Assembly: GCA_016880595.1 (NCBI GenBank)
Contig: JAEHDC010000013.1
Location: 1 to 25,396 of the forward strand
Source of the DNA: Candidatus Saccharimonadota bacterium
Lineage (GTDB): Bacteria; Patescibacteriota; Saccharimonadia; Saccharimonadales; EFPC-124
Length of the DNA: 25,396 nt
Direction: 5' to 3'
The translations under genes and the position numbers were made by a program. How positions within the stretch are numbered: the stretch's first letter is position 1; each line of letters begins with the position of its first letter. Below the pieces are notes generated by a model. It ran no database searches, was not told the origin of the DNA, and saw only the letters and a list, made by a program, of their open reading frames with translations. Of the stretch, positions 1 through 7,191 are shown in pieces.

Positions 1-49
1 CGTTGTTGATGGCGGTGGAGAGGGCGAGCTGCTTGAAAAAGAATCCTAA
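1..49 (+). CDS. C-terminal end of an unidentified protein (partial)
   Basis: The second forward frame is open from the window edge to a TAA at 47-49 and encodes VVDGGGEGELLEKES. An acidic, glycine-containing tail of this kind is common at the end of bacterial proteins, but 15 residues do not identify a family. The gene continues to the left of the window. It is the only sign of what precedes the truncated MurJ frame. Confidence 0.35.
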   Translation, partial: VVDGGGEGELLEKES

Positions 50-89
50 ATCATTAGCATGCAGCGCTCAATAATCAAACACGAAACGC

Positions 90-1286
90 ATGCAAAATGC
101 ACACAAACCCCCTGCATTTTCTCGACACAGATTTCGACAAAGGAAAAAGCAATGGCCCACTGGCCGTTTCTTTTTCTTTGCACTGGCACCAACAATTTAT
201 AACTTGGGCATAATTCTTGGCATAGTGTTTTTGACAAATGATATTACAATCTTTGGCCATACTATCTTTGAGGGCGGCATTATGGGCGTAGCTCTTGGTG
301 TTGTCATTGGCTCAATCTCGCAGCTTATTGTAAGCGGTGTTGGTATGATTGGCATAGATTTTAATTATAATTTTAAGATTTTTTGGCGCAATCTTGGCTT
401 CAGGCAGGTTTTGCGCTTGTTGCCAGCGCGATCACTTGATCAGGGCATGGACTATTTTAACAATCTTGTTGAAATAAACTTGGCGTCACGTCTGCGATCT
501 GGCTCAATTACAGCTTATCAGGTGGCGACTACATTGCACACCGTGCCAATTAACCTAATTGGCGTGGCAATTTCAACTGCGGCGTTTCCGCGAATGACAG
601 AGCATTTGGCTAAGGGACGAATGGACTTATTTCGCGATGAACTTCGTTCGATACTAAGAGTAATAATCTGGCTATCTTTGCCCGTTGCCACTATCGCATT
701 TTTAGGCCGCGGTTATCTTGTAAGCTTTATAAGAGTTGGCGGCGACACCTATATTGCCGGAATCCTGAGTGTGCTAGCCGTGGCGATTTTATTTCGTTCG
801 ATTTACCACTTGGCATCGCGCAGTTTTTATGCTCAGCAAGATACCAAAACGCCACTTTACATCTCTATTGGCGCAATTTGCTTGGATATTATTTTGGCGA
901 TATTTTTTGTTTTTGAGACAGATCTTGGGGTGTTCGGCTTGGCTGCCGCTCAGTCAATCTCGTCCATTATTGAGGTGGTAATATTATTCTCAATCATGCA
1001 GCGCCGCATCCATTATGTTTTTAATTCGCATTTTGCAAAAGCGGTTATGCGCATGGTTTTTGCCGATGGTCTGATGTTTGTGGTGAGCTACATGATGATA
1101 AAAACTTTTAAGCTCACTGAATTTGGTGAAAGTATATTTGAACTTCTGCCACCATTTATTTTAATAGTTAGCGTTAGCCTTGGCGCATACCTGCTGTTTA
1201 GTAAAATTTTTGGCCTGGAAGAAGTTGACCCGATTATAAGTCGAGCAAAATCCATCTTATTCAGCAAAGTAAAACCGGTATATTAA
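90..1286 (+). CDS. murJ: MurJ/MviN lipid II flippase, N-terminally truncated (possible pseudogene)
   Basis: MurJ is a 14-helix MOP-family membrane protein that flips lipid II across the cytoplasmic membrane for peptidoglycan synthesis. Homology begins abruptly around base 160 with FFFFALAPTIYNLGIILG, which corresponds to about residue 150-160 of full-length MurJ. It then continues through the C-terminal helices, including the recognisable stretches RSFYAQQDTKTP and GLAAAQS, to the stop at 1284-1286. The frame is only 398 residues, against roughly 500 or more in the family. The first ~24 residues (MQNAHKPPAFSRHRFRQRKK...) are basic and unlike MurJ, and an in-frame stop lies at 72-74. The first four to five helices, which hold essential charged residues in studied MurJ proteins, are therefore missing. 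It is either a pseudogene formed by a deletion, or an assembly junction. lepA starts 1 nt after its stop, as in an operon. Family assignment is sure; functionality is doubtful. Confidence 0.8.
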   Translation: MQNAHKPPAFSRHRFRQRKKQWPTGRFFFFALAPTIYNLGIILGIVFLTNDITIFGHTIFEGGIMGVALGVVIGSISQLIVSGVGMIGIDFNYNFKIFWRNLGFRQVLRLLPARSLDQGMDYFNNLVEINLASRLRSGSITAYQVATTLHTVPINLIGVAISTAAFPRMTEHLAKGRMDLFRDELRSILRVIIWLSLPVATIAFLGRGYLVSFIRVGGDTYIAGILSVLAVAILFRSIYHLASRSFYAQQDTKTPLYISIGAICLDIILAIFFVFETDLGVFGLAAAQSISSIIEVVILFSIMQRRIHYVFNSHFAKAVMRMVFADGLMFVVSYMMIKTFKLTEFGESIFELLPPFILIVSVSLGAYLLFSKIFGLEEVDPIISRAKSILFSKVKPVY

Positions 1287-1287
1287 A

Positions 1288-3063
1288 ATGGAAAAAATTA
1301 GAAACTTTTGTATTATAGCCCACATAGACCACGGCAAGTCAACGCTTGCCGATCGTTTGCTTGAGATGACAGGCACCGTGGACAAGCGTGACATGAAAGA
1401 GCAGATGCTTGATAGAATGGATCTTGAACGCGAAAAAGGCATTACAATTAAATTGCAACCCGTTAGAATGAATTATAAGGGTCACGAACTCAACCTCATA
1501 GACACGCCTGGCCATGTTGATTTTAGCTATGAAGTATCGCGCAGCCTGGAAGCCTGCGAAACCGCTTTGTTGGTTGTGGATGCCACCCAAGGAATCCAGG
1601 CGCAAACGTTGGCAAATGTTTACTTGGCAATTGCTTCTGACTTGACAATTATTCCAGTTCTAAACAAAATCGACCTGCCAGCTGCTGATGTTCCTCGTGT
1701 CAGCAATGAGATTATAAAACTACTTGGCTGCAAACGCCAGGAAATTTTGGAAGTTTCGGCAAAGACCGGCCAAAATGTGGAAAAGGTACTTGATCGCATT
1801 ATTGAGGTAGGTAAGTCGCCAAGCGGTGAAGAAGAGCAACCACTGCGCGCTCTGGTTTTTGATTCAATTTACGATGATTATCGCGGCGTAGTGCTTTATG
1901 TGCGCATTATTGATGGTCAGCTCAACAAGAGTAATCACATTAAAATGATGGCCGCAAATGCTAGTGGTATTGCATTGGAAATTGGTCATGTCACGCCGCA
2001 AATGCAACCGGATAACTCTTTAAAGACTGGCCAAATTGGCTATATTGTTACCAACTTTAAAACAGTTGCCGAGGCGCGCGTTGGCGATACCGTGACGCTC
2101 TTGGCAAATCCGGCCAGCAAAGCTTTGTCAGGCTACCAGGAGGCCAAGCCATTTGTTTATGCTGGGGTTTTTCCTAGCTCAAACGAGGAATATCCGGCGC
2201 TAAAAAACGCACTAGAAAAGCTGAGCTTAAACGACGCAGCATTGCAATATTCTCCAGAGAACAGCCAGGTTTTAGGCTATGGTTTTAGGGTTGGCTTTTT
2301 GGGTCTGCTGCATATGGACATTGTGCGCGAACGACTAGAAAGAGAGTATCGGCTGGAGCTGATTTTTACAAATCCTTCAACAGATTACCAAGTAATATTG
2401 ATGAACAACGAGCAGGTTGATATTAAGAATGCTGCTGACTTGCCAGATCCATCTAAAATTAGCGAGATTCGTGAGCCGTGGATAAGAGGTGAAATAGCCT
2501 GTCCAAATGAATATGTTGGGGCTGTGATTCAACTTGTGGTGCAACAGCGCGGTCTTCAAAAACGCGTTGAATATGTGGATGAGCAGCTTGCCCTGGTGGC
2601 TTTTGAGGCTCCACTGGCAAACATGTTGACTGACTTTTATGATCAGCTAAAAAGCCTGACTAGTGGCTATGGCTCGTTTAATTACGAGCTGATGGATTAT
2701 CGACCAGAAGATTTAGTGCGACTAGATTTTTTAGTTGCCAGCGAGCGAGTTGACAGCCTTAGCCTTATGGTTCACCGTAGTGAATCAATGCGGGTTGGTC
2801 GCGAAACTGTTGGCAAGCTCAAGGAAATTATCCCAAAACAATCATTCCAAGTTGTTCTGCAGGCGGCAATCGGCGGTAAAATTATTGCTCGTGAAGATAT
2901 TAGCGCAATGAAGAAGGACGTTACTGGTCACCTGTATGGCGGCGACGTGTCGCGCAAAAAGAAACTCTGGGCCAAACAGAAAGCCGGAAAGGCTCGGATG
3001 AAAAAGTTTGGCCGCGTAGAGATTCCTAGTGAAGCTTTTACCGTCCTGTTAAAAAGGGATTAG
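1288..3063 (+). CDS. lepA: Elongation factor 4 (LepA), ribosomal back-translocase GTPase
   Basis: LepA/EF4 is a ribosome-associated translational GTPase related to EF-G, linked to back-translocation, recovery of stalled ribosomes and 30S biogenesis. All G motifs are visible: G1 AHIDHGKST (residues 11-19), the switch I element EREKGITIK, G3 DTPGH, G4 NKID and G5 SAKTG. The C-terminal EF4-specific domain ends with the typical run GGDVSRKKKLWAKQKAGKAR, followed by a short basic tail. Its 591 residues match the usual length of about 600. The ATG is 1 nt beyond the murJ stop with no clear Shine-Dalgarno sequence, so translation may be coupled to murJ. The 3' end overlaps the convergent gene on the minus strand by 26 bp. 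Confidence 0.98.
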   Translation: MEKIRNFCIIAHIDHGKSTLADRLLEMTGTVDKRDMKEQMLDRMDLEREKGITIKLQPVRMNYKGHELNLIDTPGHVDFSYEVSRSLEACETALLVVDATQGIQAQTLANVYLAIASDLTIIPVLNKIDLPAADVPRVSNEIIKLLGCKRQEILEVSAKTGQNVEKVLDRIIEVGKSPSGEEEQPLRALVFDSIYDDYRGVVLYVRIIDGQLNKSNHIKMMAANASGIALEIGHVTPQMQPDNSLKTGQIGYIVTNFKTVAEARVGDTVTLLANPASKALSGYQEAKPFVYAGVFPSSNEEYPALKNALEKLSLNDAALQYSPENSQVLGYGFRVGFLGLLHMDIVRERLEREYRLELIFTNPSTDYQVILMNNEQVDIKNAADLPDPSKISEIREPWIRGEIACPNEYVGAVIQLVVQQRGLQKRVEYVDEQLALVAFEAPLANMLTDFYDQLKSLTSGYGSFNYELMDYRPEDLVRLDFLVASERVDSLSLMVHRSESMRVGRETVGKLKEIIPKQSFQVVLQAAIGGKIIAREDISAMKKDVTGHLYGGDVSRKKKLWAKQKAGKARMKKFGRVEIPSEAFTVLLKRD

Positions 3064-3478
3064 ATGGATCGTTTGGGTTAATTGGTGTTGATGGCGGCAT
3101 TTGGTCGTTGTCGCGTTTTCGTCGTTTAAATAACAATATTAGCCAAGCAACAATAGCAGCCACGACAATGGCAATTAGTAAAATCCACCACCAGCTTAAG
3201 CCAGCAACAGCCTCGGCAGCTGTGGTTGTAGTTTCTGCAACGCCAGTTGTACTTTGAGTTGTCGTGCTCTTTGTGGTGCCTGTTGTGCCGGTGGTGCCTG
3301 TTGTGCTCTCGGTTGATGTGCCGGTACTTGTGCTGGTGCTTGTAGCGCCACTGGTAGACGTGCTTGTCGAAGTGGTTGTCTCTGAACTTGTCGGACATTC
3401 ATTGTATGCTCCACCGCCGTAAGTATCGCAACCGTAAACCTGGGCTAAAATAAATGGTGATAACAGTAATTCTTGCAT
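3038..3478 (-). CDS. Thr/Ser-rich single-pass membrane (surface) protein
   Basis: No family recognised. The 146-residue protein has three parts. A short N-terminus contains a small hydrophobic patch (LLLSPFILAQ) and a Gly/Tyr/Cys segment (YGCDTYGGGAYNEC). A low-complexity Thr/Ser/Gly stalk runs from about residue 30 to 88. A strong transmembrane helix (about 93-117, beginning LSWWWILLIAIVVAAIVAW) is followed by KRRKR and a polar Pro/Asn-rich tail. The charge pattern predicts the stalk outside and the tail inside the cell. Stalks of this composition are typical of surface-exposed, possibly glycosylated regions. AGGAAAA precedes the ATG. The gene converges with lepA, overlapping its last 26 bp. 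The stalk DNA carries tandem repeats that could change length by slippage. Confidence 0.75.
   Translation of the reverse strand: MQELLLSPFILAQVYGCDTYGGGAYNECPTSSETTTSTSTSTSGATSTSTSTGTSTESTTGTTGTTGTTKSTTTQSTTGVAETTTTAAEAVAGLSWWWILLIAIVVAAIVAWLILLFKRRKRDNDQMPPSTPINPNDPSNPFLTGR
3273..3306. repeat. 18-bp-period tandem repeat in Thr-rich stalk
   Basis: The 16-mer GTGGTGCCTGTTGTGC occurs at 3273-3288 and again at 3291-3306, giving an exact 18-bp period. Further degenerate GTTGT/GGTGC units lie on both sides. On the minus strand these encode the TTGTTGTTG-type stalk. The period is a multiple of three, so copy-number change would preserve the frame. Confidence 0.7.
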
Positions 3479-3568
3479 AGTATTTTCCTCATACTCCCTT
3501 GCAGTTTTAGCGTAAACGTTATAGTCTGTAATTACAATAACATAGTGTGAGTGGAGGTACTACACAAA

Positions 3569-3763
3569 ATGAAATATTTAGGCGACATTTTTGGTGTTGG
3601 CACGTCGGAATTGCTAATAATTCTAGCAATCGTCTTATTGCTTTTTGGCGGTAAGAAGTTACCGGAGCTTTTTAAAAGTGCGGGCACATCTGTTCGTGAA
3701 CTTCGCAAGGGTTTAGAGGGCACTGATGAAAAAAAAGTTAGCCAAAAGACCGAAAACAACTAG
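3569..3763 (+). CDS. tatA: Sec-independent protein translocase subunit TatA
   Basis: TatA forms the size-variable pore of the twin-arginine translocase, which exports folded proteins. The 64-residue protein has the diagnostic order: a short N-terminus (FGVGTSELL), one transmembrane helix (about residues 13-27, LLIILAIVLLLFGG), the FG(G)KKLPEL hinge, then an amphipathic helix and a charged tail. The ATG at 3569 is preferred over the in-frame GTG at 3551 because GGAGG at 3553-3557 lies 11 nt upstream of it. The stop lies inside tatC, a 38-nt overlap that suggests coupled translation. Family assignment is very secure, although TatA and TatE cannot be separated. Confidence 0.95.
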   Translation: MKYLGDIFGVGTSELLIILAIVLLLFGGKKLPELFKSAGTSVRELRKGLEGTDEKKVSQKTENN

Positions 3764-4823
3764 CAGCAATCAGCCTGAACTTCCAACTTTCCTAGAACAC
3801 GTATACGAATTGCGCCGGCGTCTTTTTTGGATAGTTGCTGTCATTTTGACTACATCGGCAGTGGCGTATCCATTTCTGGATCAAATAATTAGCTTGGTCA
3901 CGGCGCCCCTCGGTGGGCAGCAGCTTTATTATTTAACACCTGTAGGTGGATTTAGCTTTAGCCTAAAGATTTGCTTTTATGTGGGTATAATTTTGGCAGT
4001 GCCAATTATTATGTACCACGTTTACCGTTTCTTGGAGCCATTGATGGGTAGGAAAATGCAGCACTCGGCCTTATTTTATGTTGGATTTTCTACATCGCTT
4101 GCAGTAATGGGCGTATTGTTCGCCTATTATTTCGCGTTGCCTGGCGCATTAAGATTTTTGACAGGGGTAGATCTGAGCAATATTCAGGCAATGCTGACCG
4201 TCGATTCCTATCTTACGTTCGTTATGACATATTTAATGGGCGGTGCGCTAGTTTTTCAGATCCCATTACTTTTAATTGTTATTAATACAATGACTCCGCT
4301 TGATCCGGGTAAACTTATGAAGGCTCAACGCTACGTTATTGTTGCGGCATTTATTGCGGCAGCTGTTATTTCGCCTACGCCTGATATTATGAACCAGACA
4401 ATTTTTGCTTTGCCAATGATTGCTATGTATGAGTTGGGTGTAATTATTGTATGGGCAAAAAATAGTTCGGCAAAACGTGCAGCAAAAAGAGCTCAGGAAT
4501 TAAGAGAAAAAACAGTTGTCAAGGAGGAATTCAGGCGTCCATTAGCTGCGGTTGAATCCATGCAAGCAAATTTGGTTTCGACAGTTTCAAGCCACGCAGT
4601 TCCCTGCAAGAACGTTGCTTCAAGCCGTCCTGCCCAGGCTAGTAAGAGGCCTATTGATGGGTTTGTGCGAAGACCTGTAGCCACTAAAACTACGTCGGCT
4701 GCTGTGCGCTATTCAATTGCAAAACCAGCATTGAGTAATGATCGCAGAAGGCTTACGGTGCCAGCAAGAAGCGTTGACGGCTTTACTATCCGAAGGCCTC
4801 AACAATTTACAGAAACGCCTTGA
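3726..4823 (+). CDS. tatC: Sec-independent protein translocase subunit TatC with extended basic tail
   Basis: TatC is the receptor that binds twin-arginine signal peptides. It shows the family hallmarks: HVYELRRRL (residues 25-33), six hydrophobic helices over about 34-245, RFLEPLM around 101-107, and ISPTPDIMNQ (215-224). TatC normally ends soon after helix 6 at about 240-260 residues. This protein continues for about 115 residues as a basic, Ser/Pro/Arg-rich, probably disordered cytoplasmic tail. The tail holds two copies of a motif, RPIDGFVRRP near 308-317 and RSVDGFTIRRP near 348-358. I do not recognise this tail motif. tatA overlaps upstream by 38 nt, and a Tat-like small protein follows. 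The stop codon lies within a 14-bp palindrome and a candidate promoter. The TatC call is secure; the role of the tail is unknown. Confidence 0.96.
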   Translation: MKKKLAKRPKTTSSNQPELPTFLEHVYELRRRLFWIVAVILTTSAVAYPFLDQIISLVTAPLGGQQLYYLTPVGGFSFSLKICFYVGIILAVPIIMYHVYRFLEPLMGRKMQHSALFYVGFSTSLAVMGVLFAYYFALPGALRFLTGVDLSNIQAMLTVDSYLTFVMTYLMGGALVFQIPLLLIVINTMTPLDPGKLMKAQRYVIVAAFIAAAVISPTPDIMNQTIFALPMIAMYELGVIIVWAKNSSAKRAAKRAQELREKTVVKEEFRRPLAAVESMQANLVSTVSSHAVPCKNVASSRPAQASKRPIDGFVRRPVATKTTSAAVRYSIAKPALSNDRRRLTVPARSVDGFTIRRPQQFTETP

Positions 4824-4851
4824 CTTTAAAGTCATTATGCTTAAATATAGT
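4820..4851 (+). promoter_or_regulatory. Candidate promoter with palindrome on its -35 box
   Basis: TTGACT at 4820-4825 resembles a -35 box. Possible -10 boxes are TAAATA (4842-4847, 16-nt spacer) or TATAGT (4846-4851, 20-nt spacer). The perfect 14-bp palindrome TGACTTTAAAGTCA (4821-4834) overlaps the -35 box and the tatC stop codon, which is the arrangement of a repressor operator. It would drive the small gene at 4882. Confidence 0.45.
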
Positions 4852-4881
4852 AAATAGAAAAACTAAAATTGTGGGGAAAAT

Positions 4882-5091
4882 ATGAAAAAAGAAATCGACG
4901 AAATCCTTCAAAAAAGAATGGACAGGAAAGATTTTCTGAAGCATGTTGGTATGGGTGTAGCAGTAATTACAGGAACCGCCGGTGTAGTAAAACTTCTTAG
5001 GCCAGAACAAAAAACCGAGCAACAAAACGTTGCTATGGGTTATGGATCATCTGTTTTCGGTGGCGTAAAAGCTACTGCTCAAAAAAGTTAG
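4882..5091 (+). CDS. Small protein with Tat-signal-like N-terminus, candidate Tat substrate
   Basis: The 69-residue protein begins with a charged segment (MKKEIDEILQ), then MDRKDFLKHVG (from residue 13) and a hydrophobic stretch (GVAVITGTAGVV). DRKDFLK resembles the twin-arginine consensus S/T-R-R-x-F-L-K with the second Arg replaced by Lys, and it is followed by a moderately hydrophobic h-region as in Tat signals. There is no clear AxA cleavage site, so the helix may remain as an anchor. The remaining ~30 residues are polar and Gln/Gly-rich. GGGGAA lies just before the ATG. Its position directly after tatA-tatC supports a Tat-linked role. It could instead be an ordinary small tail-anchored protein. 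Confidence 0.7.
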   Translation: MKKEIDEILQKRMDRKDFLKHVGMGVAVITGTAGVVKLLRPEQKTEQQNVAMGYGSSVFGGVKATAQKS

Positions 5092-5157
5092 TAAAAAAGC
5101 TACACTTTTTAGGCAAATAATGTTATATTAAAAGCCAGCTTAACTAGATGGCAATTG

Positions 5158-5964
5158 ATGAATTTTTTAGAAAGATTTTTTAAAAAGAGCGCACCAGGGG
5201 TTTCGCCAGTGCCGCATCTAAACAATAAAGATGGGTTCGTGGCGCTGCTAAAAAGCTATAAGCCAAGCGCGCAGACAATTCAAATTTTAGCCCAAACACC
5301 ATTAGTCACATTAACTGCGCCCACCGCAACTGGGCGCAATACTATTATTAACGAGTTATTAAAAACCGGTAAATATCACTTTATTGTGTCTGACACAACT
5401 CGGCCTCCACGCATGAATAAGGGTATTTGGGAGAAAAATGGCGTGGAGTATTTTTTTCGTTCTGAGACAGAGATGCTTGCCGAGATTAAAAACGGTGAGT
5501 TTGTTGAAGCAGAAGTAATCCACGGTCAGCAAGTTTCGGGCATTAGTGTGCGTGAAATTGAGCACGCACACAAAGAAGAAAGAATCGCCATTACAGATGT
5601 GGATATCGAGGGCGGCATTAACGTTGCTCGTCTCAAGCCAAATGCAATTACTATTTGTCTGCTGCCGCCAAATTTTGAAGCTTGGATGTCTCGCATAAGA
5701 GGTAGGAGCGATTTTGTGCCAGAAGAGCTGCATCGTCGCTTGCAGCAAGCTACCAAGGTTTTGCGATTGGCTTTAGAAAACTCGCATTTTATTTTTGTTG
5801 TTAATGATGATCTTGACTTAGCCATAAAAACAGTCAATGATATCGCTAGTAAAAATATGCGCAATGCTTCTGACGAAAAACGTGCTCGTGATTTGGCAAA
5901 AGCACTTTATGACCGAACTGCCGATTATCTGCGTAAAAATGCGCCAGAAGTTGAGCCGTTTTAG
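5158..5964 (+). CDS. Guanylate kinase-like protein with degenerate P-loop
   Basis: Guanylate kinase phosphorylates GMP to GDP using ATP. The fold is recognisable from SDTTRPPR (the GMP-binding TxRxPR element), GVEYFF, GEFVEAEVIHG and DVDIEGG, which match the family's STRPPR, GxxYxF, FxExAxxxG and DxDxQG blocks. The region normally reading GPSGxGKST is TAPTATGRNT (from about residue 53): two glycines are lost and the catalytic Lys is Arg. An extra ~48 residues precede the P-loop, and the total is 268 residues against about 200. I chose the ATG at 5158; a TTG lies just before it at 5155. No strong Shine-Dalgarno sequence is seen. It may be the cell's guanylate kinase in divergent form or a repurposed paralogue. 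It ends 3 bp before the hrcA CIRCE operator. Confidence 0.8.
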   Translation: MNFLERFFKKSAPGVSPVPHLNNKDGFVALLKSYKPSAQTIQILAQTPLVTLTAPTATGRNTIINELLKTGKYHFIVSDTTRPPRMNKGIWEKNGVEYFFRSETEMLAEIKNGEFVEAEVIHGQQVSGISVREIEHAHKEERIAITDVDIEGGINVARLKPNAITICLLPPNFEAWMSRIRGRSDFVPEELHRRLQQATKVLRLALENSHFIFVVNDDLDLAIKTVNDIASKNMRNASDEKRARDLAKALYDRTADYLRKNAPEVEPF

Positions 5965-5967
5965 TCC

Positions 5968-5994
5968 CTAGCACTCTTGACTGATGAGTGCCAA
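5968..5994. promoter_or_regulatory. CIRCE operator of hrcA-grpE
   Basis: CTAGCACTC (5968-5976), a 9-nt spacer, then GAGTGCCAA (5986-5994). The CIRCE consensus is TTAGCACTC-N9-GAGTGCTAA, so 16 of 18 arm bases match. HrcA binds this site, which makes the operon autoregulated. Confidence 0.95.
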
Positions 5995-6006
5995 AAACTG
6001 TATCAT
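5977..6006 (+). promoter_or_regulatory. hrcA promoter embedded in CIRCE
   Basis: The -35 box TTGACT (5977-5982) occupies the first six bases of the CIRCE spacer. The -10 box TATCAT is at 6001-6006 after 18 nt. Transcription should start about 6013, within 2 nt of the hrcA ATG at 6015, so the mRNA would be nearly leaderless. HrcA binding would block polymerase directly. Confidence 0.75.
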
Positions 6007-6014
6007 GTCAGTAA

Positions 6015-6716
6015 ATGACTGAACGCCAAGCCCAGATTTTGTCTGCGATAATAGAGCAGTATGCCGAAGTTGCCGCTCCGGTTGGTTCGGTTACTCTGGC
6101 AAAATTGTTTAATGTGAGCTCGGCAACGGTTCGCGCCGAAATGGCAAGATTAGAAGAAGCCGGAATGATTGCGCAGCCGCATACCAGCGCTGGTCGTATT
6201 CCAACAGATAAGGGTTACAGGTTCTATGTTAATCGTTTAACTAATGCAGAGGATGCCGCGCAGGTCAGTGACCAGCCAATGCGTGCCTTAAGCACGCGCA
6301 TTAATCAGGCTGGGCGTGCGGATTTGGCAATTCGTTCGGCTGTTGACATGTTGGTGGATCTTACCAATAATGTTGGTCTGGCTACTATTGGCGATCAGCT
6401 TTATCTAAACGGTTTTAGTCGTCTGTTTACGCGCCCAGAGTTTTTGCAGTCTGGCCCGGTGCATGAAGTTGCGCGTTTGCTAGACAACATCGAGCCGTGG
6501 TTGCGCGAAGCCGCGCCTAACGAGCCGCTCAATGTTTACATTGGCAGCGAGAATCCAATTGGCCGCAGTAGTGGTTGCAGCTTAATTATTAGCCGGTTTC
6601 GCTCGCCGTTTTCTGATTTTAGCTACATTGGCGTTTTGGGGCCAACTCGCCAAAGCTACCGCGAGGTCATGGGACTAGTTAGCAACGCCGGTACAGCTTT
6701 AGAAGAATCGTTTTAA
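6015..6716 (+). CDS. hrcA: Heat-inducible transcription repressor HrcA (short form)
   Basis: HrcA binds CIRCE elements and represses chaperone genes until heat stress draws off its chaperone partner. The N-terminal winged helix-turn-helix is clear: ERQAQILSAIIEQY, then APVGSVTLA, SSATVRAEMARLEEAGMI and QPHTSAGRIPTDKGYRFYV (residues 2-72), all near-consensus. The C-terminal part is abbreviated. The protein has 233 residues, against roughly 340 in Bacillus-type HrcA, but it still ends with the family's IGVLGPTRQSY(R) block. The insert/dimerisation region in the middle is therefore much reduced. A CIRCE site directly upstream and grpE 14 nt downstream complete a classical heat-shock operon. No Shine-Dalgarno sequence precedes the ATG, in line with a nearly leaderless start. 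Confidence 0.96.
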   Translation: MTERQAQILSAIIEQYAEVAAPVGSVTLAKLFNVSSATVRAEMARLEEAGMIAQPHTSAGRIPTDKGYRFYVNRLTNAEDAAQVSDQPMRALSTRINQAGRADLAIRSAVDMLVDLTNNVGLATIGDQLYLNGFSRLFTRPEFLQSGPVHEVARLLDNIEPWLREAAPNEPLNVYIGSENPIGRSSGCSLIISRFRSPFSDFSYIGVLGPTRQSYREVMGLVSNAGTALEESF

Positions 6717-6730
6717 TTTTAGGAGGAAAT

Positions 6731-7189
6731 ATGCAAAAGAAAAGGAATGAGGAATTTGAACAAAAAATTGTTGAGCTGACAGCTGACTTGCAGCGTCAGC
6801 GTGCAGATTTTGAAAATTACCGTAAGCGCGTGGAAGCAGAGAAAGCGTTTGTCAAACAGTCAGCTCGTAGTGCGACAATCTTACAGCTCTTGCCAATTAT
6901 TGACACAATTGAGCGTGCTACCGTGCATGTTCCGGCAGACCTGGCAGAAAATGCTTGGGCGCAGGGCGTGGTTGGACTTGGCAAGAATCTTCAAAAAACT
7001 ATGGCGGATTTTGGCTTGGAGCGCATTGAAGCTGAGCCGGGCACGCCGTTTGACCCAGAACTTCATGAAGCAGTTGCAACAGATGAGGCCGAAGGTGAGC
7101 AAGAGGTTGTGGCCGAAGTGCTGCGCGACGGCTACAAGCTTGACGGTCAAATTGTTCGGCCAAGTATGGTGAAAGTCACTCGACAATAA
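6731..7189 (+). CDS. grpE: GrpE, nucleotide exchange factor of DnaK
   Basis: GrpE acts as a dimer that releases ADP from DnaK and so resets the chaperone cycle. The protein has the long N-terminal coiled-coil helix (about residues 5-45) containing the near-consensus DFENYRKRV. It is followed by LLPIIDTIERA and the C-terminal beta domain with GTPFDPELHEAV and DGYKLDGQIVRPSMVKV. At 152 residues it lacks the disordered acidic N-terminus found in many homologues. A strong Shine-Dalgarno sequence (TTAGGAGGAAAT) precedes the ATG, 14 nt after the hrcA stop, so it is co-transcribed under CIRCE control. It ends 2 bp from the convergent DUF3175 gene. An AT-rich 12-bp palindrome (AATAAATTTATT) spans this junction. 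Confidence 0.97.
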   Translation: MQKKRNEEFEQKIVELTADLQRQRADFENYRKRVEAEKAFVKQSARSATILQLLPIIDTIERATVHVPADLAENAWAQGVVGLGKNLQKTMADFGLERIEAEPGTPFDPELHEAVATDEAEGEQEVVAEVLRDGYKLDGQIVRPSMVKVTRQ

Positions 7190-7191
7190 AT

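Noticed and set aside
3126..3414. Alternative minus-strand frames in the Thr-rich region
   Set aside because: They are shifted readings of the repetitive stalk and lack start signals; the 146-residue frame alone has a coherent signal, stalk, helix and tail.
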